A stretch of DNA of 64,000 nt, from NCBI RefSeq assembly GCF_040954835.1, contig NC_090711.1, forward strand, positions 3,851,501 through 3,915,500, in the 5' to 3' direction. This document shows positions 12,101-25,589 of the stretch, piece after piece (positions within the stretch are counted from its first letter, which is position 1; each line of letters begins with the position of its first letter). The position numbers and the translations under genes were made by a program. The notes below the pieces were generated by a model. That model had not been told where the DNA came from. It ran no database searches and saw nothing but the letters and a program-made list of their open reading frames with translations. This DNA comes from Lepisosteus oculatus. Taxonomy: Eukaryota > Chordata > Actinopteri > Semionotiformes > Lepisosteidae.

Positions 12101-15100
12101 GTTACAGCAGTGACATCAGAATTCCGCTAGGTGGCAGCAAGCGTTATTTAATCTCACAGGCTGCCTGAGCCTTTCGAGTTTCAAAAGTTTAACCTCCGAT
12201 AGCCCTTGACCTCAAGATATTATTCACCAAGCACCTCAAGAGAACTACCTGGAGGAAGGAAATATGGGATACAAAGGGGCAACTAAACTCAGCCCAGCTC
12301 AAATAGCAAAAATTCCTCAAAAACTGCAACCTGTCTGGCTTTAGGTACTGACAGCGTGCAGAAAGAGCTACTGTGACCCAGGGAAAGGTGTTGGGTAATG
12401 AGTGAATGAAGACTCCTCCTCCCTATAACAGCACAAAGTGGAGGAGAGGGGAGGGAGGGGGGTTAAATACTGGAGCTTGCCTTTAGTGATAGTTCAGTGA
12501 CTCCAGTGAACAGGATGTCAAGTCATGCTTTAGTGACCACATTGACACAAAGTGACAGCAGAGGAAGGGAAAAGACTGTTAGAGGCAGATCTAAAGAGGG
12601 GAGGGGGAGGGGGATGGGGTGGGTACTATCTGTTCTTTTCCACTGAGCACTAACTGCTGGTGGAGCTGGCCATGTGCCCCTCCTTGCTACTGTATGTTCA
12701 CTACCTTCCATTCCCCAAAAATAACATTTAAAACATCTTGGTCCGGCAGCCTCCCAGTGTCTCTAGACCTGAAGACGCAGAGATACTCTGGGTGAAAAGA
12801 CACCCAAGAGCCCTGGTATTCCTGAAACTAAGGCAAGCTCGTCCTAACTAGGTGAATGCAAAACCAGTTTGCGCAGGTAAATTTCCTCAAAGCAACCAGT
12901 CAAGAGCAAAGTTCAAAGGTGCAGTATTGTTGTCATCGAGGTACTTTACCAATTAGAACAAGGGGACAAAATCATACGTAAACCTATATTTTAAGTCAGT
13001 CTGCTTCCTTACTAATGGATTATGAGTTAGGCTTATTGTGTTGCAAATCTTGCAATAGTTCTAGAAAAGGCTCCAAAACATTTGATTTCATCCTAATTTT
13101 AGCTCCACTACTAAGGTCATGCAAACTATCTGGCCACAGCTGTGTGTAAGGCTAGTGCCCACACAGCCAGGTGGAATCTCCAACTGTTTCACAGCTTCTT
13201 GGCATACACACGAGGAGGACAACGAGGATGGGCAGACGTACCCACCCGTTACAGTCTGCATTGTAGACCCTTTGAGCTGCACGGTGTGCGCCTCTCTCCC
13301 AGCCTGCCGCCACCCGGCGGCTTGCTGGAGTACAGATTTGTCAAGAGCCATGTGCTTCCTGGCCTCCAGCCTGGCCTGAGTGGCTCTACCGATTACGCCC
13401 AGCCATTTGGGAAAATCCCGGGCACTGTCTAGTGACATGACCCAGGCTCAGACCTGCAACACTGGGGAAGTAGTGACTTGCTGATGAGATTCTCCCTCTC
13501 AAAAGAGGTTGATGCATTGTTTCGATCAGAGCTCTGCCTTTGTCTCTTCATCGGTTCCAGTTGGACTCTGGCCCAGAATACACTGAAGTCTTCAGCCGTC
13601 TCTTAGTAATTCCAGCAATATATCTAGCTTGCCACTCCACATGGTGCACACAACACAAAGCCCAGTGCATTCTGAACTCCCACTGGCAGCTACCTGTTAC
13701 CCTTCCTCTTACACAACACATGTTCTGCCACCTGATGGCATAAATATAGAGGTAAGAGGATGCCAGGACAAATAAAGCACCAACACTGAAGGGACTTGAA
13801 GTGTCCATCAGAGGCAACACAAGTTGCAGGACAGCAAACAGTAAAAAAACAAAAGAGACTTTTGAGCCATTCAGTTCACTATGCTACTCGTTGCTAATTA
13901 ATCCCAGTTGATTGCTCAGGGGGACGTTCAAGCTCAGATGTTACTGCTTCCAGCTAGGGGGTGTGAAATTGTCCAACATGCAGATCACAACTGGTCCAGC
14001 TCTGTCCAGAGCCTACTGAACAGCCTGTGAGAACCGCACGGTCTCTCCAGTCCCTGCCAGCTCCCACAATGCCCAGTTCTGACGGGTGGGCGTGTCGCGG
14101 CAGTGCATGCACAAGTCTTTGCGTTCCTTGGGCAGTACCAGGGCTGCAGCAGGAGCCAATGAATGACTGGCTGTTGGAAAGGTCTAAGAACATGCATGCT
14201 GTTTTTTTAATGGGCCCCTCATTCTAAGGAGGACGACCAGCCCTACAGCAACATGTTTTGCAGTCAGTAACAGGAATGGTTCAGTGTGGGATAATGAGTT
14301 AAATAAAAAGTGGCGCAGTGGTATAGAATCATTAAAGAATCGCCACCCCAAATACCAAAGCAGTCACTCACTCAGCATTAAATGCAACCTTCGTTGGAGT
14401 AAGAAAATGCCACCCACCGAGCTGGGCTGTCCCAGATGTGCTCTCCTTGAAATCCTTTTATGAATCCTCTTTCGGATTCAACAACTTCAAACCAGAACTA
14501 CAGTTAATCACTGCAGCCGTAGCTCACCCTTCTGCGTCCCTTTTTTTTTCCTTTTCCTCCCACAAACGAGCAGCAACACTATTTTTATCCAATTTCTTCG
14601 CACTCCAAACAAAGAGGGCGAAAGCAGATGTTTCTTGCACGCTGCCCGATATAGCACTGCTGGGCAAACGGATCCCTCAGAGGCGAGAGAGAAACCTTCC
14701 TCGGGGTGAAGCTGGTAAATCTGCATTATTCGTACACGGAGCTGGACGAGATCCCTTCTTTAAACTTCTGCGAGCAGGATCGCTCACACCATGGCATTCA
14801 ACAGAGCAGGGCGAGGACTGTATCCAGCACCCCAATAACCTCCATGGCTTTGGGTTTAGGAGCTCTGTGACCTGAAGTCACAAAATCAAGCATTTAAGCT
14901 TTAGGCTCTCTTAAATCGGCACCCAATTACTGGTTCCTCCAGTTTTTTCTGAGACACAAACAGGGAATCGGCTCCTAACCTGCAGGCTGTGAATGGGTAA
15001 TCACCTGGATCACCACGCTTTCTTGGTTATAAGAAGATTAAAGGTGACAAACCCAATCTACACGCTCATTGTACTTTTTTAGCCACTCGAGTTGAAGTTT

Positions 15101-15333
15101 CACGAGGGAAGAAACCTTGACCTCCTGCCCTCAATGGGTGGCGGGCGTGAGACCTTTTTCGTTCCATCACTCAGGAACCAGCGTTAGGCTGAGTGCCTCA
15201 CATTAACGCTGCAGGGCATCGCGTACCACGACCCCACGACCCACTGTCCTTGAGGAGCTCGAGACTTGTAGCCAAGAACTACTCCTTTATCTCACTAATT
15301 CAACACCTGATGCTAATTTTTTGGGTCGTCCAA

Positions 15334-15570
15334 AAGGCTGCCAGCAGTAAGGTTTACTCCATGCTGAAAAGAGAAGAAAAGAAAAGAAAAGCAACATTTC
15401 AGCTGTAGAGCCTTCTCCGGGTGTGAAGAGAGACCATGCAGTTCTTCACACCCGAAGAAGGCTCTACAGCTGAAATGTTGCTTTTCTTTTCTTCTCTTTT
15501 CAGCAGGGAATAAACCTTACTTGTGCCTTTGCAGCCTATGCATGCTGACACCGCTACCTACTTGAACTTC
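15334..15570. repeat. Foldback element, long inverted repeat
   Basis: Two inverted copies of one unit: left arm about 15334-15429, right arm about 15443-15536, spacer about 13 nt. In the core (15363-15429 against 15443-15503) the arms match apart from a 5-nt extra gaaaa unit and a C/T difference. Each arm holds AG-rich sequence, 'caacatttcagctgtagagccttct' and a 'ggtgtgaaga' end. The right arm continues with unit sequence to about 15570. The same unit recurs at 17643-17795. Confidence 0.8.
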
Positions 15571-16581
15571 TCTGAATATAGCCCTAAATATGCAACTCCA
15601 AATACACAAAAAGTATTGCCTCATGAGTAATGTCTGTAAATATATCTTTTTTTAGATATCAAATCTGGACTGGATGTTAAATTCCGATTTTGAAACAGGA
15701 AATCAATCTTTTTCAGCACGCCTGGCAAGCAGAGTCCATCCACTGAACTGGAGAGACCGAAAAGAACATTTCATACATGTCTATAGAAACAGGATGAAAA
15801 CATGATATGCCATCTATGTTTTTCATGGATCTTTCAACAAAAAGAAAATTAAGTTTTCCAAAGCACAATCATGCGTTTTAGCATCTGCTAGTTCTACTGT
15901 TAATAACAGAACAGTCAATAATTTAAACTCCGAATGTTGCTATTAACTCCGTCAGGTTATTGTGCTAGTTTTTTTGTTTCATTTAAAGGAGTGGCCGGTT
16001 ACACACAAGATGGTCTTTTAACTGAAGTGCCCGTGCATCATTTCCTGTAGAGGTTAACAACACAGAAAAATTATACTGACACAAGTTGGAGAGGAAGGAA
16101 GAACTGCATCACCAAAAGTTGTCACAGAAGATTTACTGACAACAGGATGATAAAGACAGCCTTAACTGGGGCTTCAAACTAAGCACACAAAGAGGGAGCA
16201 CTGGCTGTGCAGTAAACCCTGTCAAGGGCATTATCAGTGAGAGGGCTCAGAAATCCATCAACAGATTACACAGGGTTGTCTTAAGGAGTAAGATACAAAG
16301 GATCACCGCTGACCAAACTTTGAACAAATCAATACCTATGGAAAGAATTCATGGTCACAAGTCACAGAACCACAATTTCTTTTTCATCAGCAAACTGAAG
16401 CAAAGGTTGCACCGCCTCCAAAACAGGTCATCGCTGGTGAAAGGGACTATACGTCATGCCAGTGTACATCTGTATATTAGACACAACTTTATTTTTTTTC
16501 CCATTATACGTTTAATTAACTGTAAGCCATTGGGATGATATCCTGAAGCTTTCGAATTTTGAGCTCAGAGTAGAAAGACGT

Positions 16582-16610
16582 GCCCAAGGGTTTGACAACT
16601 GCCCTTGGGC
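16582..16610. repeat. Small perfect hairpin
   Basis: Arms GCCCAAGGG (16582-16590) and CCCTTGGGC (16602-16610) around an 11-nt loop. No T-run or gene context, so no function is proposed. Confidence 0.6.
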
Positions 16611-17102
16611 CATGCTGGATTTTTTCCATGTTATTCCAGGGGAATGTTTTTCCCCACCGAAACGCAATTTAAGTGCTGCATTTTCTTGAAGTGTAACCAG
16701 AAAAGTGAAAATCACTTCCTTGTTGCGTAAAGAAATGTAATTTCACAGATACAAAGAGTGGGTTGTGTGGTTTTTGTATCATATTACCAACACAAGGTAA
16801 CGTCTTCACATCGGCAGGGACTTGAAAAATGATACAGAGCTCAGCTATTGGGATAGGTCACAAAAAAAACAGGCATCACTGGTCTTGTGTTAGCCATAAC
16901 TTAGCAGGGCTAGACACAAAATCTCAAGTACAGAAAATGGTTCAAGGGAGTTAAAGCACAAAATCAATTTTGAGAACCAAGAGAATTGGGGTATTAGAAT
17001 CACGCAACCTTCACCAAACAAAAATCTCTCCTCCAGCCCTTGTCAGTGAGCCATCCATTTTGCTCAAGTCTGACACAAGGCAAGTCTCAGAGCACACAAC
17101 TG

Positions 17103-17265
17103 TCCCTCACCCCCCTGGGGTGACAGAACGCCAGTCCGTTGCAGGGGCAAACTGGCACGACATCAGGAGGTGGGAAAATACAGAGGAGAACCAAGGCAAA
17201 TGTGTAAACTCGCGCCCAATGCCAAAACTGAACACGAGACCCTGGAGCACCGACTACCAAGCCAC
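17103..17265 (+). repeat. Diverged copy of the 'gccagtccgttgcaggg' repeat
   Basis: Order 'ctggggtgaca', 'cgccagtccgttgcagggg', a 'gagaacca...tgtaaactcgcgcc' segment and 'aacacgagaccctggagca'. It matches the layout of the same family as the 3.6-kb copy, but is heavily decayed. Confidence 0.5.
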
Positions 17266-17642
17266 CTGGAATCAAACAACAGAAAAAACACAGGATAATC
17301 CTGTAAACTTAAGGTACATTTGAATGGCATTTACAGAATGTCTGATAATATGATAATATGCACCATGCATCACAATATGTTTTAATATTAAGATTGCAGA
17401 GAAAAGATTGCAATATGGGAGAGACAGAACATTAAAATAATTTACAATAGGATTTGATTTATATTATTTTTCTGATATATTCTGAAACACTGGTATTACT
17501 AAAGACTTCAATTTAGACATTCTACTTCTCACAAAAACATTTCTCCCCCATCTGTCCGGTAAAATTCTTCTGAAATACCGAAAAGGAACTCTAGCTTATC
17601 GGTCATATTAACCCTCATTTGTTTCTGAATAGCTTAAAACTA

Positions 17643-17795
17643 GTTCAAGTAGGGAGCTGCGTCAGCACACGTAGGCTGCAAAGGAACAAGTAAAGGGTTT
17701 ATTCCCTGCTGGAAAGAGAAGAAAGGAAACAACGTTTCGGCTGTGGAGCCTTCTTCAGGTGTGAGCAGCATGGAATACACCTTTACTTGTTCCTA
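17643..17795. repeat. Second copy of the foldback/dispersed element
   Basis: Shares with the 15.4-kb copy the order 'gttcaagtagg', 'gtaggctgcaaagg', 'acaagtaaaggg', 'ttattccctgctgga', 'cgtttcggctgtggagcc', 'ttcttcaggtgtga'. It also has terminal inverted sequences: 'aggaacaagtaaagg' at 17682 and 'cctttacttgttcct' ending at 17794. Family not named. Confidence 0.7.
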
Positions 17796-19029
17796 GTTTA
17801 GAACTACATTTCCCAACCCCAAAAAGACTTTATGAACTCCATAACGATCCGCATGATCTGCACTGAATGCACGGCTCTGATATGGCAAGTCTGAATGAAA
17901 CCTTAAACAATTCCGTATTGGGTACAAAAGCCTAAAGCTCATTTGTGAAATATTCTTCAAAACATACCACACATGCCTACATTTATATGCAGGAGCCTCA
18001 CCTAGAGGAATCTGCTGCACACTTAAAATGTTACAAGTTGTTAATATTTCCCCAAGGCAGCTCTGTCAGTGATCTCAATCTGTAATGTTTCAGGGCCCGT
18101 GTTTCTCCAATCAATTCCTTTCTTTTCTTCTTTTTGCAAAGACTACTATTAAAATGACTTCTAACCGAGAATCCAAACCTTAAGAGATCGCTGAGCAGCC
18201 CTTTCTGCAAAGCCTGCTAACGTGATTAAAAGTTTGTTTGCATTTAATCTTTGCACCACGAAATCTGCAAAATTCAAAACAGGCAACATTTATTCTCTTT
18301 GGTGCCAAAAATAAAGTTGCGTGGGGGATATGTTAAGCACTTGTAATTTATTTTGTGTAATTAAAAGCAGAAATTAATAATCTACAGCTGGGCCAACTGG
18401 AGCTCCCTCTCCCTGCCAAGTTCATGTCTCAAACTAAAGATCTTCCAGATTGTTCAGTCAAACCTTGACACCAGGCCAAGGAATGGGTGGAGCCACTCAC
18501 CTGCCCTCTTATCTGACCTGGGACAGCTAGTTACAGACAAGACCGGCTTCTGATCGGGCTGCATCAGGAGCACTTGCAGTATGAAATGAATAGCAAAGTA
18601 GTAGAAGACCAAAAATCGATACTTTGATGGGTTTAAAAATATCATAGCTAGCAGGGTTTGTTTTCTGACACACTAACAATGCTAGACCACATTTCTTTAT
18701 GGTTACTGACCAAGTCCGAAAGACTGCAGAAACACAGACTCTTCAACCCTTAGTGTCCATCTGGTTGATCAGTTGACCAGTCCTTCTCATATCGTTCTCA
18801 AGTCAGCTGCTGTGTCTCCTTAATCAAATGCATGGGCTCATAAAGAAATACGATTGCGGGACCAGAAGAAGTTTGGGAGAAATGAATCAACAAAAATCAA
18901 GAATATAAAACAGTTGCTTTTTAAAAGTATTTCTACATACTATATGCATATTTACAGCACATTGTAAGCAAGACGAGGTCACTGGGACCATTTTGCTCAC
19001 TTAGTTATCAGCAGATAATTGACGTGAGG

Positions 19030-19145
19030 ATCTCATTCAGCTGTTACTTGAAGGATCAAGCAGAACCAGCTTCAACAGCAAGGCTGTGCAGCTTGTTCCA
19101 CACAACTGCCACGCTTTGTGTACAGAAGTACATGCTTTTCTTTGT
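19030..19145 (+). repeat. Possible retroelement remnant
   Basis: The stretch 'cttgaaggatcaagcagaa', 'agcttcaacagcaaggctg', 'agcttgttccacacaactgcc', 'ctttgtgtacagaagta' resembles an interspersed repeat common in non-teleost fish genomes, from memory. Family uncertain. Confidence 0.35.
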
Positions 19146-22100
19146 AGTAAATAAACAACAAATGCATGTCAATAACACTACACTAATAATGGAAAGACTT
19201 TAATTCAATTGTCTGAAAAAAGTGGAAACCATTAGCTTGTCAATAAGAAATGTGTGCGTGACTTCATTTTTGCATTGAGTAAACAGCTTGCCTTTAAACT
19301 CAGGGACAGCAACAGATGACTTAAAATATTTTCTGCCAGGTGTCATGGAGTCAAGGGGCATGAGGTTAAAGAACAGAAGTGCTGAGAGAGATTGGAGGCA
19401 ACTATGGAAGCTGCTCTCGCCCAGTAGCACACTTTTAGTAGCACACAGCCTCAACACAAAGCATGTCTGTTAAACCACAGAGGCTGTGAAACCACAGTCT
19501 TAGTCTCCAGCAAACCTGCGAGTTGCCATCCTTTGTCACCTGACAGATAAAGTGAGGCAGCTTAAAGGCGCTGTATTTGCCTGGTACAACTGTGACGCAA
19601 ACACTTTTAAAAAAAAAAGTTATGACCTAGTTTCCCCGACATCAAGACATCATGGAGAAAAAGGTCGTTAAAAATGGCGTTAGCTGCTGCGAAACCACAC
19701 ACAAGACCACCCCCCTCGAAAGACACCATGAAACAGCCTTTGTAAGCAGCTGAGTGTGCTTTGTAAGGAAGACGGACATCCACAGCCGACAAATTGCACT
19801 CTACACCCAAAGACGTTTTGAAGTTAACTGATGTATGATAACGAAAAAAATTAATTAAACAGCATAATACAATCTTGGATGTTTACAAGGGTATCCTCTC
19901 TCTTGCGCAAAGATGGGTTTCCTTGACCACCACCAGAGCAGAATCTCCTCCCTGCGAGAGATGCTTTGCTACTGATGTCTAACTAGGCACAAAGATAGCA
20001 AATCACTCCATAGGGTTGGCATTCAGAACAAAACAGTGGGGAAAATGCCAGCCAACGGCAACAAGAGCTACACAGTGGAGAGCACGCTAATTGTAATTAC
20101 AGAACAAGAAACAGGCAACCCTTTGCCTGGGACGCCAACCCAAACACCCGAAAATCAGCACACTCGTTCCGATGATTTTTTAATCCCCCTGCGGTCGCTA
20201 AAGCAGCCATACCTCAGATGCCCCCTGCCAATCCGCTCTTGTGTTCGAGCAATACCAAAATAAACACGCTAGATTAAAGTGCCCCAGAAGACCGACCATG
20301 CAAAAGCAACCACATCTGGCCGCCTCTTCTCCACCTGGTGCCCGGCTGGGTTTTCGCCACCCCTCTGCAATCTCTTCGATTGACTTCGCCTGGTCCTTTC
20401 TGCTCTCACTTCGCCCAGCCGTCACCCGTTCACGGTCAGACCACCCTCCGCCCTCCCCCAACACCCTCGTTCTTCACTTGAACTGCTTGTCCCTCTTCAC
20501 AGCAGACAGCAGGGTTCTGAGCAAACTTAAGAGCACAGCAACAGATGACGACTGGACCGACAGGATACGCAACATTCACCTCTTTTGCCATCCCAGCTAG
20601 ATCCCAAAGCTAAACAATGTAGGCAGAATAAAAAACTGGTGCAAATCAACAAAGTACTACGTTATAAATTTACACTAATCTAGCTACGTGCACAGCAATA
20701 AGAGCCAACAGAGACGGATTGCAGATTTCAGCAGGTCCTGGCAGGTGGCAAGATATGCTGCAACCAAGATATGCTTAGACATTGTGTAGGTACCCTACAC
20801 AGAGGTCTTTTCCCCCCAGAAACTGTGATTAACAAACAGAGACTGACCAGAGTGATCACCATATAAATACAGAACCACAGCTCTTAGACACTTTCAGTTA
20901 AGACTAAAACTAAAACATTGCAAACCAGCAGACCACTATCTTTGACCCATTTATATCCAATAAATCCCATATATAAGGCATGTTCTCAAAAGATGCAAAC
21001 TGCTCAGCCCTGAATAAATGGGGCAAGAGCATTCTCAAACACCTGTCTCCTACCATTATTAGTTCACCACACATAATAAACGTTATTACAACCGATTTGT
21101 TCATTGTTCCTTGTTACATCCAAGAGTAGGTACACTTGTGTGACAATTATGGCAAACCTTTTGCCAATACTAATTTACATGTTCTCGATAAGTTCACCTT
21201 AGATGTTCACCTCACATGGTTTCAGGATGTGCTTTAGTTTTGAGCTAATAAGAAAAGCAAGAAATGTTCAAAAAGCCATCTTGGTAAACAAGACCCTAGA
21301 GGAATTACAATAATACAGCCATAATCTTCACCGGAAAAAAATGTCCATTCTGACATGGGTGGTATGAATTAGTATGGACAAGACATACACTCTTTGTTCA
21401 AAATAATTTAGATAACTTTCTCCATGATGTATGGGTATAAAATACACTACCTAGAAATCTGATTCAGTGATATCTGAGGAAAAGGCAGCATTATTTCATA
21501 CTTCACACGTATACGTGTAAACAAATATTGTCCTGCAGTGAGTATTGGTGACAGGGTGAAATACCACGCTAAACAAAAGCCCCGTTTTGGGCTATTGATC
21601 CAAAACCCAAACAGACAGCAGTGCACGAACAATTGCGGTATTTTACCAACACACAAATATTGCTTTCAATATTTTGTCAAGACATCTGTGCTGCAAGCAG
21701 TTTTGGATCTAATAAGCAATTAACGTGGTCCAATTAACTCCCATTCCCCCTCTAGTAATCTGCCGAAACAACGGAGAGAGAGGGGCTCTGGCAAGTGTCT
21801 CTCGTCCCACTTTCACCCATCGGCCAGGCCTACAGGAACCGCAGAGCCAGTGTTTGCACAAGTAACCGATCTCCTTCCAGGCTTTCAAGAGCTCAGGGGT
21901 GGTAAGTGACTTGACAACGCCAATGGCGGCTTGTTCCAACGAGCCTGGATAGGATTCTGCATGACAGCTTCTGAAATGTCACCAGGTACTTTGGCAAAAT
22001 GCAAGACACAGGGGTGAAAGTGAAACGTGTACAGAGAACAGCTCTCAGAAGAGGAGAGACTAGAAAAAGAGACAAGACCCTGCCATTATAGGCCAAAGGG

Positions 22101-22787
22101 TCAAGCTCTGTAGACTTTACATTCTCAATAACTATCTCAAGGGAAGGCCCTTCCGTTTCACTATAAATGCAGTAATACGGTGCCTCTACCCTTCCTATTT
22201 ATATTTTTCTTCTACTCCATTCTTGACATAAACTTCAGGCCTCTCGCAGACCAAATAAACATGGAAGCAGCATTATATAAATACACAGAGCGTACTGAAA
22301 AGCACATATTCAAGGATGATGTTTTCCGATGTGCTTAGAAAACAGTCTGGTGTCTCAAACAGCGTGATGTGAACCGAGATGCCAGTTTTGAAAATGAGGC
22401 AGCGAAAAACCTTCGAGTCCAGCGGGCTTGGAATGATGCCTAAGCAGTAAACCTGTGTTACACAGGTGAGCATCATCCAGCCCTGACCCACTACCTAGGA
22501 ACCACGAGACCTCAGCTAGAGAGCACGAAGCATCCCCTTCACCGGCGCGCACTGTAGTTGACCTGAACAGCGTCCCCAACACCGCGGCCAGCGGCCCTGC
22601 CTCTGCTGACCGGGGTTCCGATAATAAGGTGAGGGAAACCCTACACTGGCAGGGAGTCCTGGTCCTGACAGAAACAGCTCTGGAGCAGCGTGCGCTTTGG
22701 GCAGCCTGCCAACGGGCAGTCCGCCAGCTCCATCAGCCTCCTTCTGCACTGCGCAAAGAGGGGAAGCCCAGAGAGAGAGAGCGCGCA

Positions 22788-22812
22788 AACGCGCGCGCAC
22801 ACACACACAAAT
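22788..22812. repeat. GC/CA dinucleotide microsatellite
   Basis: Alternating purine-pyrimidine run (gcgcgc followed by acacac). Confidence 0.8.
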
Positions 22813-24478
22813 GCTGCCTCGTGCATCTGCTCCATCCCCTACAGCCTCTGGAGCTGCACAAGCATGGGAGCTACTGTCAGCCCGACGCAATGCTGCTGCC
22901 ATTCTGCTTCCCACCATTAAAAGCTCCTGCTGCACTGTTTTGCGATGCTGCAGTGAGAAACTTGTGTTTGATGGTTCTGCTCTGGTGTTCGTCTCATATG
23001 GTTGTTATTAAATGCGTTAAAGTGGTGGGATTCCGTTGTCGGCCTTTGCGCTCTCATAACGATCTCCCTAAATGCAACAACAATCTAGATTTTCTCTGCA
23101 GGCACCTTCACCGTGTTGAATGCAGTGATCATATTCTCCGAAATTGGGGTTAAAATAAAAGCACTAACCCAGTTCCCCTTATAAAAAAAGTGCTAATATA
23201 TTACCTCCTCGTGCGACTCCTAAAGTGTCAGCAGTGCAGAGAAAAAAAAAAGTCCCTTTCCAACACTGATGAGATGCAATGTCTCTTTATGCTGTAAATT
23301 CGTTTTAGATGTGGTCAGCAACAAACAATTTTTAAGTCCGGCAAAGTCAGCACTGCTTAAAATAACATGTACTGCGCAGGGTATTGTTTACCCAAATCTA
23401 CAACAGCTTCAATAGAGAGGTTTCTCTGCTCTGTCAATTAGAGGAGAAACAGTTCTTTTCCCTTTATTATTATTAAATTATTAGATTCAGCAACAAATTT
23501 CATTATTTTTATTAATGAAGACACCCTTCAAAAACTAAAAAAAAAAAAGGAAAGCAAAAGAGCTCTATATATATCAACTGTGCATCAATGCAACTTCACA
23601 TAGGCCAAATCCAAGCAAGAAGATATTCCACGCATTTCTTTGAAACCTCATTTCAACTTTAGATCAATAATTTCAAAACATTCGTTTCAGAAACAACACC
23701 TCACTCAGAAGTCTGAGGACAGAAGTTAGACCACACACCGATTCAGTTTGAAAGTTTTTTTATTACACATATCAGTCCACAGATATTTAATTGTAATCTA
23801 AAACCAAACAACACATTGGATTTTGTTAGCTGTAACCTTTCAAGAGATGGTGTCCACGAAACTAAAATACTCTACGAGTTGTACGGAACTTTAATTAGAA
23901 GGGAAAACGCCAGTTACGCTGTAAATATCACTCTCTGAGCCCAAGAAGCTGAACACAAGGAGCACCTTTTCATGGCTTTTTTGAACGTTCCTGACAGCGA
24001 TTTCCAAAGAGAGCCACGTTTTGAATAGATTCCCCTGTGACAAATGCAACAAACCAACTGCAGCCGGCGCAGTTCAATCGAAAGGCCCCCAACCCCCCCC
24101 CCGCACACACACACACCTCCCATCGGCTCCAGGCCCCAATAAAAACACTCCAGTCCGCGGAATAATTAACACGTTTGCGAGGCTGTTTTTTGCCTTTTGC
24201 CGAAAACGAAAAGGGTAAGGCCGAGAGCCTGCAGGAGGGTGGTCCTTTCTCCCAACACTAGGAGCAGGGGAAACGGGAGTTTTTTTAGTTCGTATGTGTG
24301 TGTGTGTGCACTTGTACAGACCATACAGTATTCAGCCAGGGGATTAGATTACAGACGCTTAAGCAAAATAGTTAACAGATTGTCCACAGCCACACCATCT
24401 TGGATTCAGCTACTGCCTGAGCCCATATGCAGGTCTGCTCAGCCAGAGCCTCCCCTCTTATCACTGCGTCCTGGAGGT

Positions 24479-24500
24479 GGGGGGGGGGGGGGGGGGGGGG
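24479..24500. repeat. Poly(G) tract, 22 nt
   Basis: Uninterrupted G22. Length is likely polymorphic or subject to assembly error. Confidence 0.9.
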
Positions 24501-25589
24501 ATCATTTTCACACATCCCTCCGCACATCAAAGTTCTCCCAGCAGCGAAGAGAGGCTTCATTTCTGCATCCCCGGGGTTTCTAAAACCTTCTCCTCTGTGA
24601 TCCCCGTTTCGCTACTCAATCTTTGCAATGCTGGACAAAGTCCTGAATGATGCCGATTTAAAAAAAATAAAAAGAGCTACGACCTCTGTATTCTCCGTTT
24701 AGATAAGGCACGGCTTTTTTGACCAAATGTAATATTCTGATTTGTTGACACATCACACTTTCTCCACCCTTCTCATAGATGCCACCTTCAGTGTATTGGG
24801 GTGCAAAGGATAAAAACCAGAGTTGTATTTTACACCCTTAATCAGTCTGCCATGGTTAATCCCATGAGTTCTCTCCACTGATACTAGCAGAAGGCTGCAC
24901 CCACTGTCTACATCCCAAAACACACAGGGTACCCCACTAAGTAAATGGAAGAACACCTTCTGGTGTGTCTTTCGCAATAACCCTGAGCTGTAAGGCTTGT
25001 TGAAAAGCTCAGAATGCACACAATTCTGCACTTCTCAGCTGTAGCAATGGGGCATGAATCCATACCAGCTATTTTCAGCTAGTGGTTCTAGCTGTCCACA
25101 CAGGTAGTGCCAGTGCCAGGGTGGGATACTTAAAGATTAAAGCCTCGTTAGACAATAAACCTCATTAATATTTTGATGACATTCTGCAAAAACGTGTGCC
25201 ATCACTCACAGGCTATAAAAAGCAGCAAAGGATATATGTCAATCTTTAAAAACATTCCTTAGAGCCTCCTATGCTTGAGAGTTGAAAGGTACTGAGGATG
25301 TATTTGGCCTCCTAAAATAGGCATGGTTTAAATACGTCGCTAAAAAAAATCCTGCAGGATACCACTTACATTTTGTGGTTCAAGCAGCAAGACAAAAACA
25401 GGGTTTCAGCAGCCTACACCTGCTCCACTGCCACTTGTGCAGAAACAAAGAAGGAAAATACTGTACAGGCCTGAACAAAAACAGCCCCAACAGCCTAACT
25501 AGGAAGAAAATTACAAGGCCAAGGATTATAATTTGCACAGCAGTGCAGAGATAGCTAAAGTCAGTTCCTTAAAAATGAGGCCATTGAAA

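Noticed and set aside
22516-23153. Long overlapping frames on both strands (139 and 174 codons)
   Set aside because: Open in several frames at once across GC-rich, microsatellite-bearing DNA; no family resemblance.
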